Shown here: piece after piece, positions 34,598 to 42,827 of the stretch | How positions within the stretch are numbered: the first letter of the stretch is position 1 | Layout of the letters: the number at the start of each line of letters is the position of its first letter | Assembly: GCF_017565645.3 (NCBI RefSeq) | Contig: NZ_CP086136.1 | Location: 620,001-684,000, forward strand | Direction of reading: 5' to 3' | Source: Bradyrhizobium barranii subsp. barranii | GTDB lineage: Bacteria > Pseudomonadota > Alphaproteobacteria > Rhizobiales > Xanthobacteraceae | DNA: 64,000 bases | The notes under the pieces: generated by a model | What the model was told of the DNA's origin: nothing | Seen by the model: the letters and a program-made list of their open reading frames with translations, nothing else | Databases searched by the model: none | Position numbers and translations under genes: made by a program

Positions 34598-36010
34598 TCA
34601 TTTGGCCTTCAGCGCCCGCCGCAGCACGTCCCACATCCGCGGATCGCTCATATGCGCCACGTTGAAGCGCAGGAAGTCCGATGCCGTCTGCGACACGCTG
34701 AAGACGTTGCCCGGCGCGAGCACCACATCCTCCTCGAGCGCGGCGCGCGCGACGGCGGTAGCATCCTGTCCGCCCGCGAGGCGGCACCAGAGGAAGAAGC
34801 CGCCGCGAGGCATCAGCCAGGGCTCGATGCCGAGCGCCTGAAGTTTTCGCGCGACGTCGCGGCGCGTCCGCGTGAGCTTTTGCCTCAGCTCGTCCATGTG
34901 TTTGCGATAGCTGCCGCCGGCGAGGACCTTTGCGATGATCTCGGTCGCCACCGGGCTCGGGCCGCCGAAACTGGTCGCGACCTGGAGGTCGACGAGGTGC
35001 TCGATCCAGTCGGCTCGCCCTGCGATGTAGCCGCAGCGCACCGAGGCCGACAGCGTCTTGGAGAAGCTGCCGATGCGGATCACTCGGTTCAATCCGTCGA
35101 GCGCGGCAAGGCGCGGCGAGCGCTCCGGTTCGAAGTCGCCGAAGATGTCGTCCTCGATGATGGTGAGGTCGTGCGCGGCGGCCGCAGTCAGAAGCCGGTG
35201 CGCGGTCTGGAGCGAGATCGTCGCGCCGGTCGGATTGTGCAGCGCTGAATTGGTGATGTAGAGCCGCGGCCGCTCAGCCGCGAGGATCTGCTCGAAGCGC
35301 GCGACATCGGGGCCCGACGGCGTGTAGGGCACGCTGACGATCTTCGCCTGATGCGCCCGCAGCAGCGCACGAAAATTGAAGTAGCAGGGATCGTCGACCA
35401 GCACGGTGTCACCGGGACGGAGCAGGAAGCGGCAGATCAGGTCGGTCGCCTGCGTGCCTGAACCGGTCAACATCAACTGGTTGATCGATGCCTCGATCGC
35501 GTCTTCGGCGAGGCGCGCGAGCAGTAGCCGGCGCAGGGCAGGAGAGCCGCTCGTGCTGCCGTAATTGGTCAAAACGCTCGCGTCGGTGCGGGCAAGCGCA
35601 CGGGTGGCGCGGCGCAAGGCCGCCTCCGGCATCCACTCCGGCGGCAGCCAGCCGCAGCCGGGTTTTGGCACGGCATCGTCCGTGTCGAGCGATTGCCGCG
35701 ACACCCAGAACGGGTCCACGGCCCGGTCGCGGCGGGGCTCGACTTCGGTCAGCGCCAGCGGCGGGGTGACGGCCGATGAGACATAGAAGCCCGAGCCGCG
35801 ACGGGCGCGGATCAGGCCGTCGGCGGCCAGCCGATCATACGCTTCGACGACGGTGGACGGCGAAACACCCATTGTCGCGGCAAGGCTGCGAATCGACGGC
35901 AGGCGGTCGCCGGTACCGAGTGCGCGGGTCGCGACCTTGGCGCGGATCGCGCCCATCACGTCGCTGGTCCGCGTCCCGCCCCGTCCCTTCGTTTGCGCTT
36001 CGCCGCCCAA
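34598..36010 (-). CDS. MocR-type regulator (GntR helix-turn-helix fused to aminotransferase domain)
   Basis: 470 residues. N-terminal GntR winged helix at ~15-80 (GDRLPSIRSLAATMGVSPST, EAYDRLAADGLIRARRGSGF), then a class I PLP aminotransferase-like domain: GSGTQATDLICRFLLRPGDT, NPTGATISLQ, and the PLP lysine in SFSKTLSASVR. MocR proteins use the PLP domain as a sensor of amino compounds. It starts at TTG 36010; no ATG is available before residue 19. It is divergent from an EamA exporter gene, which it probably controls through the repeats at 36045-36061. Confidence 0.9.
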   Translation of the reverse strand: MGGEAQTKGRGGTRTSDVMGAIRAKVATRALGTGDRLPSIRSLAATMGVSPSTVVEAYDRLAADGLIRARRGSGFYVSSAVTPPLALTEVEPRRDRAVDPFWVSRQSLDTDDAVPKPGCGWLPPEWMPEAALRRATRALARTDASVLTNYGSTSGSPALRRLLLARLAEDAIEASINQLMLTGSGTQATDLICRFLLRPGDTVLVDDPCYFNFRALLRAHQAKIVSVPYTPSGPDVARFEQILAAERPRLYITNSALHNPTGATISLQTAHRLLTAAAAHDLTIIEDDIFGDFEPERSPRLAALDGLNRVIRIGSFSKTLSASVRCGYIAGRADWIEHLVDLQVATSFGGPSPVATEIIAKVLAGGSYRKHMDELRQKLTRTRRDVARKLQALGIEPWLMPRGGFFLWCRLAGGQDATAVARAALEEDVVLAPGNVFSVSQTASDFLRFNVAHMSDPRMWDVLRRALKAK

Positions 36011-36044
36011 GGTGTATTACCTTACATATCCATACAGTTTTGCC

Positions 36045-36061
36045 GGATTGTACTGGATTGT
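36045..36061. promoter_or_regulatory. Direct repeat, candidate MocR operator
   Basis: GGATTGT-ACT-GGATTGT (36045-36061) lies in the 107-base region between the divergent MocR and EamA genes. MocR/GabR proteins typically bind direct repeats, so this is the most likely operator. AT-richer text (ATTACCTTACATATCCATAC) lies just to the left and may hold the regulator's own promoter. Confidence 0.42.
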
Positions 36062-36117
36062 CGCTGGTCTCGCCACCGGCGACGGTCGATGATCGTGACC
36101 CAAAAGGCGAGACGGAC

Positions 36118-36978
36118 ATGCAATCTGCAGGCAGTGGCTGGGGCAACGGGCTTCTCGGCGTCATCATCTTCAGCGGCTCGTTGCCGGCGACGCGCGTGGC
36201 GGTCGGTGGTTTCTCCGCGCTGTTCCTGACGTCCGCCCGCGCGGTCATCGCGGCACTGATCGGTGTGGCCGTGCTCGGCCTGCTCCGCCAGGCGCGGCCG
36301 CAGCGGAAGGATCTCGTCTCGCTCGCCATCGTCTCCATCGGCGTCGTGGTCGGCTTCCCCCTGCTGACAGCGCTCGCACTCCAGCACATCACCTCCGCGC
36401 ATTCGATCGTCTTCATCGGGCTCTTGCCGCTGTCGACCGCGATCTTCGCGGTGCTGCGCGGTGGCGAGCGGCCGCAGCCGCTGTTCTGGCCGTTCGCTGT
36501 GCTGGGCAGCGCCACGGTCGCGGGCTTTGCCCTGTCGAACGACGGCTCGGCCTCGCTCACCGGCGATCTCCTGATGGTCGCGGCCATCGTGCTGTGCGGG
36601 CTCGGTTATGCCGAAGGCGCCGCGCTGTCGCGCCGCCTCGGCGGCTGGCAGGTGATCTCCTGGGCGCTGCTGCTCGCGCTGCCGCTGATGGTGCCGGTCG
36701 CGATCTCAACCTGGCCGTCGACGTGGAGCGGCGTCGGCGTGCCCGCCTGGATCGGGCTCGCCTACGTCTCGGTCTTCAGCATGTTCGTCGGCTTCATCTT
36801 CTGGTACCGGGGCCTTGCGGTCGGCGGCATTGCCCGGGTCGGTCAGTTGCAGCAGCTCCAGCCGTTCTTCGGCCTCGCGCTCGCCGGCTTCCTGCTGCAA
36901 GAGCCGGTCGCATGGAGCATGATCGCCGCGACCGCACTCGTGGTCGTCTGCGTCTTCTTCGCGCGGCGATATGCCTGA
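36118..36978 (+). CDS. EamA/DMT-family exporter
   Basis: 286 residues with about ten membrane helices in two EamA repeats: NGLLGVIIFSGSLPATRVAV through GFALSNDG, then GDLLMVAAIVLCGLGYAEGA through the last helix IAATALVVVCVFFARRYA. Drug/metabolite superfamily proteins export amino acids or metabolites; the link to a PLP-sensing MocR regulator suggests an amino-acid-like substrate. ATG at 36118. The end of this gene is repeated at 37588-37650. Confidence 0.9.
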   Translation: MQSAGSGWGNGLLGVIIFSGSLPATRVAVGGFSALFLTSARAVIAALIGVAVLGLLRQARPQRKDLVSLAIVSIGVVVGFPLLTALALQHITSAHSIVFIGLLPLSTAIFAVLRGGERPQPLFWPFAVLGSATVAGFALSNDGSASLTGDLLMVAAIVLCGLGYAEGAALSRRLGGWQVISWALLLALPLMVPVAISTWPSTWSGVGVPAWIGLAYVSVFSMFVGFIFWYRGLAVGGIARVGQLQQLQPFFGLALAGFLLQEPVAWSMIAATALVVVCVFFARRYA

Positions 36979-37095
36979 GGCGGTGATCGCAGTTCCCGAC
37001 CAGGGTCTGAAGTTGATGACCTTGATCGAACGCGCTTCCATCTGGTCATTGGCTCGCGACCACACCTTGGCGCGGTCGTTATGCGACTGCCAACG

Positions 37096-37109
37096 TTGAT
37101 CTAGATCAA
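37096..37109. promoter_or_regulatory. FixK/FNR box inside a perfect 20-bp palindrome
   Basis: TTGATCTAGATCAA (37096-37109) is an exact TTGAT-N4-ATCAA FNR/FixK site; the symmetry extends to ACGTTGATCT/AGATCAACGT (37093-37112). It lies in a 317-base gap, 187 bases before the small exported protein at 37296. If used at the class II distance, transcription would start near 37144. This implies microaerobic induction by FixK2 or a related Crp/Fnr protein. The rest of the gap (36979-37295) shows no gene. Confidence 0.7.
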
Positions 37110-37295
37110 CGTCTGTTCTTGCACGCAGTGCCGCACTGGATGGGAGAGTTATCTCCCCGGTGCATCGCGTGCCCTGTTTCGCGATCACAGTGACAGCATC
37201 CGCCTGGCTGGTCTGCTCGTTTCGCTGATGGGACGGTGATCGGCATCCTCACGCGACTGACAGAAATCCGCAGAAAGCAAGGGAAGGAGCACGTC

Positions 37296-37565
37296 ATGCG
37301 ACACGGAACCAAATTTTGGCTAGCCGGCGCCGTTATTGCCTGCGCAGCCATGGGCTCGGTGCAGTGGTCGGAGGAGGATGGTCTTTCATTCTCGGTTCAG
37401 AGCGCACAGGCCCGCGTAGGGCGACCAGCGACCCCAGTGAGTGTCGCCGGCGTCGCGCGGCGAACGACGCGCCGCGCCGTAGTCGGTGGAGCGGCCGTAG
37501 GCGCCGCTGTCGCGGCACCAACGTGCGCCCGCGTGCTGGTCAATGGCGCCTGGGTCTGTCGCTAG
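37296..37565 (+). CDS. Small exported protein behind a FixK box
   Basis: 89 residues: signal peptide or anchor (RHGTKFWLAGAVIACAAMGS), a short acidic segment (WSEEDGLSFSVQSAQA), an Arg/Thr-Arg region (VARRTTRRAVVGG), an Ala-rich second hydrophobic stretch and the end CARVLVNGAWVCR with two cysteines. Probably periplasmic; function unknown. ATG at 37296 follows GGAAGGAGCACGTC. The FixK box upstream makes it a candidate oxygen-responsive gene. Confidence 0.7.
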   Translation: MRHGTKFWLAGAVIACAAMGSVQWSEEDGLSFSVQSAQARVGRPATPVSVAGVARRTTRRAVVGGAAVGAAVAAPTCARVLVNGAWVCR

Positions 37566-37587
37566 GAGATCTCTGTCCTTCATGGGG

Positions 37588-37650
37588 GTGATCGCAGCGA
37601 TCGCGCTCGTGGTCGTGTGCGTCTTCTTCTTCGCGCGGCGGTTGGCGTGA
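37588..37650 (+). repeat. Duplicated 3' end of the EamA exporter gene
   Basis: The 63 bases encode VIAAIALVVVCVFFFARRLA and a stop, almost the same as the end of the EamA protein at 36921-36978 (MIAATALVVVCVFFARRYA). No upstream part of a second transporter is present. It is the tail of a lost paralogue, or a partial duplication, separated from the intact gene by the FixK box and the small exported gene. Confidence 0.65.
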
Positions 37651-37660
37651 GGCCTGTGCC

Positions 37661-38875
37661 TCACGCCTGCCCCATCACCGTCCGCGTCAGCGCACTCCGG
37701 GCAAACTTCTTCAGTGGCATCGGCTTGCCGAACAGAAAACCCTGCACGAGGTCGAAGCCGAGCTCGTTGGCGGCGACGAGGTCGGCGCGGCTCTCGACGC
37801 CTTCGGCCACGGTGCGCGCGCCGTAGGCGTGCGCGAGCTCGACGATGTGACGGCACACCGTGCGCTTCAGCCGATCGCTGCCGCTGCCGGTGACGAAGTG
37901 CCGATCGGCCTTCAGCTTGATGAAGGGAATCTTGTCCAGATCCATCAGTGACGGCCAGTTGGCGCCAAGATTGTCGATCGACAGGCCGATATTGTGCAGG
38001 CGCACCTCGCGCGCGACCTCGACGAGGAATTCGAGATCGCGGATCGCCTCCTCGCTGTCGATCTCGATTGTCAGCCCGCCGAAGGCTGGATGCGTCGGCA
38101 TGCGGCGGCAGAGATCGCGCACCGCCTGCGGCTCCTTCAGATACGACGTCGGCAGGTTGATCGAGAGATCGACCGGGCTCTGCTGCTCCAGGAGATAGTG
38201 CCAGTCCTGCAAGGCGCGCTCGATCACGAACTCCGAGAGCTCGCGCAGATGCGGATCGTGCTCTTCGGGGATGAAGTAGGCGGGCGGCACCACGCCCCAG
38301 GTCGGATGCCGCATCCGCACCAGCGCCTCGGCGCCGCTGCGGACCAAGGTACGCGCGTCGATCTTGGGCTGGTACCAGAGCTCGAGCCAGCCGGCGTGCA
38401 GGGCCTCGCCGACATACACGGCCGGGCTCGGCGCCGGCTCGTCCGGCAGCAGCATCGCGACGCGCTCGCGCAGCGTCTCCGCGGCAAACGGTGTGGTCAG
38501 TGGTGGCAGCATCGCGAGGCCATACTCCTCGCCGACCTGCTGCACGGCCCGGACGATGATGGACTCGCGGGCGCCGACGGCGAGAACCTTGCCGTCGAAG
38601 GCCTCGCGCACCAGCGTCTCCAGAAACGTGCCGGGCTCGATGCCGTCGGCGGCGATGCCGAGCAGGATCAGGTCCGGCAACTCGCGGGTCAGCACGGTCT
38701 GCAGCTCGTCCGCGCTGGCGCATTCGCTGGTGACGAAACCAAGATCCTCCAGCACCTCGGCGAGGAATGCGCGCAGATGGCGCTTGCCGTCGGCGACGCA
38801 TGCGCGCGGCGTTACCTTTCGCCGTCCGAAGGTTTTGGGCCTCCGTCCGGCGAGCTCAACAAGTTCATCGTTCAT
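37661..38875 (-). CDS. EAL-domain protein with degenerate receiver and altered catalytic loop
   Basis: 404 residues. Residues ~20-145 resemble a receiver domain (ACVADGKRHLRAFLAEVLED ... DLILLGIAADG) without the phospho-Asp. Residues ~160-395 are an EAL domain: LWYQPKIDA, GAEALVRMRHP (EAL motif), INLPTSYL, IEIDSEEAI, loop 6 reads IDNLGANWPSL where active enzymes have DDFGTGYSSL, then FIKLKADRHFV, TVAEGVESRADL, GFDLVQGFLFGKPMP. The substituted loop suggests weak or lost c-di-GMP hydrolysis, leaving binding or signalling. Cytoplasmic. The start at 38875 is used. No operon partner. Confidence 0.85.
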   Translation of the reverse strand: MNDELVELAGRRPKTFGRRKVTPRACVADGKRHLRAFLAEVLEDLGFVTSECASADELQTVLTRELPDLILLGIAADGIEPGTFLETLVREAFDGKVLAVGARESIIVRAVQQVGEEYGLAMLPPLTTPFAAETLRERVAMLLPDEPAPSPAVYVGEALHAGWLELWYQPKIDARTLVRSGAEALVRMRHPTWGVVPPAYFIPEEHDPHLRELSEFVIERALQDWHYLLEQQSPVDLSINLPTSYLKEPQAVRDLCRRMPTHPAFGGLTIEIDSEEAIRDLEFLVEVAREVRLHNIGLSIDNLGANWPSLMDLDKIPFIKLKADRHFVTGSGSDRLKRTVCRHIVELAHAYGARTVAEGVESRADLVAANELGFDLVQGFLFGKPMPLKKFARSALTRTVMGQA

Positions 38876-39018
38876 CGCAAACCACTCCCGTTCCGCGACA
38901 GGTGTTAGCGATGGGAGCAGTTTCAAATATGGAGAGCTTCAGTCGATTGTTGAATTATCTGGGTAACGTTAAAGCCCGCATCACGTCTAAAATTGTCTGG
39001 ATATTCTTCCAGAAGTTT

Positions 39019-39358
39019 TTACGTCTGCCCGCGCGTCGCGCGCGGGCGTGCGGCAATCCCGCGCAATTTTTGCAAGACGCGGCTTGGCTGCGGACACGCG
39101 CGCTGTCCTGTAATCGGACGAGGTCGCGCGCACTTCGCCCAATTGAATAATGGACGCCTCAATTGCCTGTGGCGGCGTGCTGGGTCATGCAGTACCAGCT
39201 CGCGACCGCGACTCAGGACGGGAAACGCCTTGTAGAATCCGTGCTTGTCGAGCTGCGCATTCAGCTCATTCAACGCGCTACGAGCCGCTCGCGTTTCGCG
39301 CGGCGCTGGCGCGCGCGTGCAATGCCGCCATCGTCGATGTCCGCCGGTTCGATCTCAT
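39019..39358 (-). pseudogene. Frameshifted small gene of unknown function
   Basis: A perfect ribosome site (AAGGAGG, 5 bases before ATG 39358) starts only 26 codons before a stop at 39278. Protein-like text in other frames follows: EIEPADIDDGGIARARQRRA and then LNELNAQLDKHGFYKAFPVL, SRGRELVLHDPARRH. Together they look like one small protein broken by indels near 39350 and 39280. The remaining bases of 38876-39693 hold no gene. Confidence 0.35.
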
Positions 39359-39693
39359 CGCAACCTCCTTCCCGTCGCTCTTGCGGTGCATCGCAGGATC
39401 GACGCGATGGCAGCGATGGGGGAGTTCATTTTCACGCGATGCGCGCATGTTCCATGGTTTACGCGTGACAGTTCTGCGACAACGTGGCCGGCTGCCGCGG
39501 CGCAAATGTGAAGCACATCACATGTGTCTTGCTGCACCTGCGCTATTGCTGTGCGCAGCCGGTGGTGGGCTGTCGAGGATTACAGCAATGACGACGCGGC
39601 GATTGATGTATTGGTGGTTCAGATTCGTTCTGTCAGGACGATTTACCGATCGCTTCCTGTGCCTGCCGCGGGCGGAGTAGCCGCGCCGCAATA

Positions 39694-40857
39694 TCAGGTT
39701 TGCCCGATCAATTTGCGAAACGCCGCCGCGCCGTCCTGCACGGCGTCGCGTCCCTTCCAGGCCAGATAGGACAGCTTGCCGCCGAGTGTGTCGTGGCTGC
39801 GCAGCCGGCGCGAGCCGAGAATGTGGCCGACATTGGAGGGGAAGCGGCTCACCTCGGCGGACACCAGCGCCGCGATCGCATCCATCAATTGCTGGAGCCG
39901 GATACCCCATTCGCAACCCTCGATGCCGTCGATGCGGACCTTGAGCGCATATTCGGTGTCGTAGATGTCGGCGAGCAGGTCGCGCGCGACCAGCACGCGG
40001 TTGTGCTTGAGCGCGACCCGCAGGGCGAGCCGCTTGTCGTCGAGCCGGTCGAGCACCATGGGAACGACGCAGGCATAGGGCGTGGCGGCGACGTCGGCCA
40101 CGCTCTTGCTCGCGGCGATCCTGGTGGCAAGGCGCACCAGCTCCCAGGACGTCTTCAGCCGCCTCGCCACCAGCGCCAGCGCAAAGGGCAGCGCGTCCGG
40201 GTGGGACTTCTTGAAGACATCGAGTTGCGCAGTGATCTGGGCAACCTGGCCGTCGTCGAATTTCGCGATCTTCTCAGGCAGCTTTTCGTTGAACTTCGGC
40301 AGCGCGTCGCCGGCGCGCAGCACCTGCTGCATTTTCCTCACGTCGTCGAAGGCGGTGCGCGAGGCCGTGTATTGCGTGAGCTTGGCGCGTGCGAACTCGG
40401 TGCTCTCCGCCGATGCGAGTGTGTTCTCGAGGACCTTGAGGACCTTGGTCTGGAAGATCGACGCGGTTTTCAGCACTTCCTTCGGGTTGTTGGCGGTGAC
40501 CTGGTCGTTGATCGCCTTGATGTAGTCGCGCGCCATGGTCGGCAGCAGGTCGCGGCAGATCCACTCCCAGATCGGCGTGAGCGTGTTGCGTGAAATCCGT
40601 CCCGCATTGGCATGCTCGGGTGCGCCGTCGATCAGGAGCAGTTCGAGCGGCGCGAAGAAATAGCGCGAGGGACTGGTGGCGCGTGCCTGGGTCGATCCGT
40701 CCTTGCGGAACTCGGCGCGCAACTTCGCCTGGATGTCGGACGAGCCCGGCATGTCGATGCCGCACAGTTCGAGCCGCTCGAGCTCGCTGAGCAGACAGCT
40801 GCGCGAGAGCGGCGTCAGCCTCTGCAAGAACTCGGACAGCCGATCGATCTCGTTCAT
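39694..40857 (-). CDS. Protein of unknown function, helical, cytoplasmic
   Basis: 387 residues, no signal peptide or membrane helix. Predominantly helical text: LSEFLQRLTPLSRSCLLSEL, ARDYIKAINDQVTANNPKEV, FARAKLTQYTASRTAFDDVR, KIAKFDDGQVAQITAQLDVF, LPFALALVARRLKTSWELVR. I recognise no domain. ATG at 40857 preferred; a TTG at 40866 is possible. Its strand and position next to the LuxR gene give no further clue. Intact and well formed, so probably a real conserved lineage-specific protein. Confidence 0.72.
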   Translation of the reverse strand: MNEIDRLSEFLQRLTPLSRSCLLSELERLELCGIDMPGSSDIQAKLRAEFRKDGSTQARATSPSRYFFAPLELLLIDGAPEHANAGRISRNTLTPIWEWICRDLLPTMARDYIKAINDQVTANNPKEVLKTASIFQTKVLKVLENTLASAESTEFARAKLTQYTASRTAFDDVRKMQQVLRAGDALPKFNEKLPEKIAKFDDGQVAQITAQLDVFKKSHPDALPFALALVARRLKTSWELVRLATRIAASKSVADVAATPYACVVPMVLDRLDDKRLALRVALKHNRVLVARDLLADIYDTEYALKVRIDGIEGCEWGIRLQQLMDAIAALVSAEVSRFPSNVGHILGSRRLRSHDTLGGKLSYLAWKGRDAVQDGAAAFRKLIGQT

Positions 40858-41196
40858 GGCACGCAATCTTCCGCAGCGTTTCCCGCAGGCCTACCGGCCT
40901 CATGCGTGGAGGCATTTGCGCGCTCTCAATCGTGACTAAGAGAAGCAAGTCATTGTTAATTTATCCGTAAAAACCGGGAGGGCGGGCGCCCGCTGGGGAG
41001 CGTTGGTTAAGGAGGCATTTCGTCGCCTGCTCAAGTTTTGGGCGAAAACCTCAACCTACGCGTGGTCGATCGCGTGGGTACTCAAGCATAAATTGTGCCT
41101 GCGCCGGTATTTCAGCACAAAACTGCCAAAATTACCGTAGTCTTACGGAGCAAAAAGTTAACCACAGACCGGCCTCGGTTCCGCTAAACGAGTCAC
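40858..41196. other. Divergent intergenic region, AT-richer
   Basis: About 340 bases between divergent genes. It contains AT-rich text (TTGTTAATTTATCCGT at about 40950 and AAACTGCCAAAATTACCGTA at about 41119) that may include promoters. No consensus site or gene was identified. Confidence 0.4.
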
Positions 41197-41820
41197 ATGG
41201 GGTCACAGAACGATACGGCCACCGATTCGCGGCCGTCGGAATGGTTCGAAAGCAGCTCTGCTCCGACCGTAGAGCTCGATTTCGCCCGCCTGAACGCGGT
41301 CCGCGCCAAGGCCGCCGACGAGATGGCCAGCGCCATCGCCCGCGAGCTCAACGGCCCCCTGACCGCGCTCCTGCTCTACATGGGCGAGATCAAGCACCAC
41401 AGCGACCAGCTCGCGCCGGTTACGGCCGATCGGGCCTATTTGCAGCGCGTGGTGGAGAATGCGCTGGCGCAGACCGAACGCGTTTGCGGCGTGGTCAAGC
41501 AGCTTGCCGGCCCTCATAGGGATGCCCTGCCGATCCAGTCCAGGACCGAGGGCGCCGAATTGAACGCCGCCCGCGCACAGCAAGCGCAGCGTGTGCCGAG
41601 CACCGAGTTGCTGGGCCTGTCGGGCCAGAAGCGGCTGACCAAGCGCGAACGCGAGGTGCTGAGGCTGATCAGCGAGGGCTACTCGAACAAGCAGGGCGCG
41701 CTGCGGATGCAGATCAGCCCGCGCACGTTCGAGAGCCATCGCGCCGAGGCGATGCGCAAGCTCGGCGCGCGCAACACCGCGGACCTCGTCCGTGCGGCGC
41801 TGCTGCATTCGATCGATTGA
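41197..41820 (+). CDS. LuxR-type regulator with a histidine-kinase-like N-terminal helix pair
   Basis: 207 residues. The N-terminal ~115 residues resemble the dimerisation helices of a sensor kinase (DEMASAIARELNGPLTALLL, YMGEIKHHS, then NALAQTERVCGVVKQLAG) but with Asn-Gly where the phospho-His would be (ARELNGPL instead of xHELxxPL). Residues 145-205 are a LuxR helix-turn-helix (LTKREREVLRLISEGYSNKQ, SPRTFESHRAEAMRKLGA). It is a DNA-binding protein without a receiver. The kinase-like part may mediate dimerisation or pairing with a true kinase. No partner is adjacent. Confidence 0.8.
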   Translation: MGSQNDTATDSRPSEWFESSSAPTVELDFARLNAVRAKAADEMASAIARELNGPLTALLLYMGEIKHHSDQLAPVTADRAYLQRVVENALAQTERVCGVVKQLAGPHRDALPIQSRTEGAELNAARAQQAQRVPSTELLGLSGQKRLTKREREVLRLISEGYSNKQGALRMQISPRTFESHRAEAMRKLGARNTADLVRAALLHSID

Positions 41821-41883
41821 GGTTCTGTCCTGCGCCGCCAGGCGGGCGATCAAGCCTGAGAATGGCCTGGGGACCCGATGGGT

Positions 41884-42126
41884 TCAGAGATAATCCTCGG
41901 CGAAAGGGCGTACCCGCGACGGCGGCCGCAGCGACTTGGGCTCTTCCTTCGGCGTGCTCGGAATGATCGTGATAGTCCAGCGCGGCGGCATGCTCGATTC
42001 CTGCTCCAGCACCGAGCGAACGAAACCAGTCACCGTCGCCTCGCCAGCCTTCACCGTCCTGCCGTTGAACTGTGCGATGCGGAAGCGACGGACCTCTTTC
42101 TGATCCGCAGTCTCATAGGTGAACAT
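41884..42126 (-). CDS. Small protein of unknown function
   Basis: 80 residues (MFTYETADQKEVRRFRIAQF, NGRTVKAGEATVTGFVRSVL, RWTITIIPSTPKEEPKSLRP). A short beta-rich body with a basic C-terminus, no signal peptide. CAGGAGGGTTTCC before the ATG at 42126 is a strong ribosome site. No known family recognised. Convergent with the LuxR gene. Confidence 0.62.
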   Translation of the reverse strand: MFTYETADQKEVRRFRIAQFNGRTVKAGEATVTGFVRSVLEQESSMPPRWTITIIPSTPKEEPKSLRPPSRVRPFAEDYL

Positions 42127-42297
42127 GGAAACCCTCCTGGTTTCCGGCGACTATCGCCACCTATGATTAGCCATCTGTGAAAATCCCAAACCGTAGAAGT
42201 ACGGCGGGCTTGGTGCGGTTTTCGTCAGAGCGTTTTCGAGCGAAGTGGATACGGTTTGCGCAAGCCCCGCTCCGATTCCATCGAAACGAAAATGGCT

Positions 42298-42675
42298 CTA
42301 GCCCTGCGGCTCCTGTGCGCGCGCGGCGGCGTAGGCGGCATCCATCAGGTCGAGGAGACCGTGGAATTCGGCCTCGCCAAGCGTCTCCGCGGTCTGCTCC
42401 AGCCGCAGCGCCAGCGCCGCAAGCCTGACATAGCCGAACGTTCCGGCCGCGCTCTTCAGCGAATGCGCTTCGCGGGTGATCCTGGCGAGGTGCCGCGCGA
42501 GCGAGAGCGTGCGGAACAGCTGCAGACGCGCGCAGGTCTCGCTCCAGAACACGTCACGGACTTCACAGGCCCCGTCCTCGCCGATCTCCCGCACCAGCGC
42601 TTCGTACGCACCCGGCTCGCGCGCGGGCGCAGCATCGAGCGCTTTTGGCATCGGCGCGGCGGTCACTTCAAACAT
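42298..42675 (-). CDS. Stand-alone Hpt (histidine phosphotransfer) domain protein
   Basis: 125 residues. The four-helix Hpt bundle is recognisable by ARITREAHSLKSAAGTFGYV (phospho-His in AHSLKSAAG, about residue 70) and RLAALALRLEQTAETL. Shuttles phosphate between hybrid kinases and response regulators in the cytoplasm. No kinase is adjacent; the hybrid kinase at 52665-56165, which ends in a receiver but lacks its own Hpt, is a candidate partner. A weak ribosome site precedes the ATG. Confidence 0.85.
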   Translation of the reverse strand: MFEVTAAPMPKALDAAPAREPGAYEALVREIGEDGACEVRDVFWSETCARLQLFRTLSLARHLARITREAHSLKSAAGTFGYVRLAALALRLEQTAETLGEAEFHGLLDLMDAAYAAARAQEPQG

Positions 42676-42827
42676 GGCTTTGGCCCGTCCTGGTCACGGT
42701 TCGTCTGCCGCGCGGCCTGTACGGCGCGAGGCATGCCCCGTGTCTAGGGCATCCGAATTTCAGTTCCGGTAGCAGGACGATCCGTGTTTGCAGGCCGGCG
42801 TTAGCCGCCGGTTTACCAAGGCGCCGG

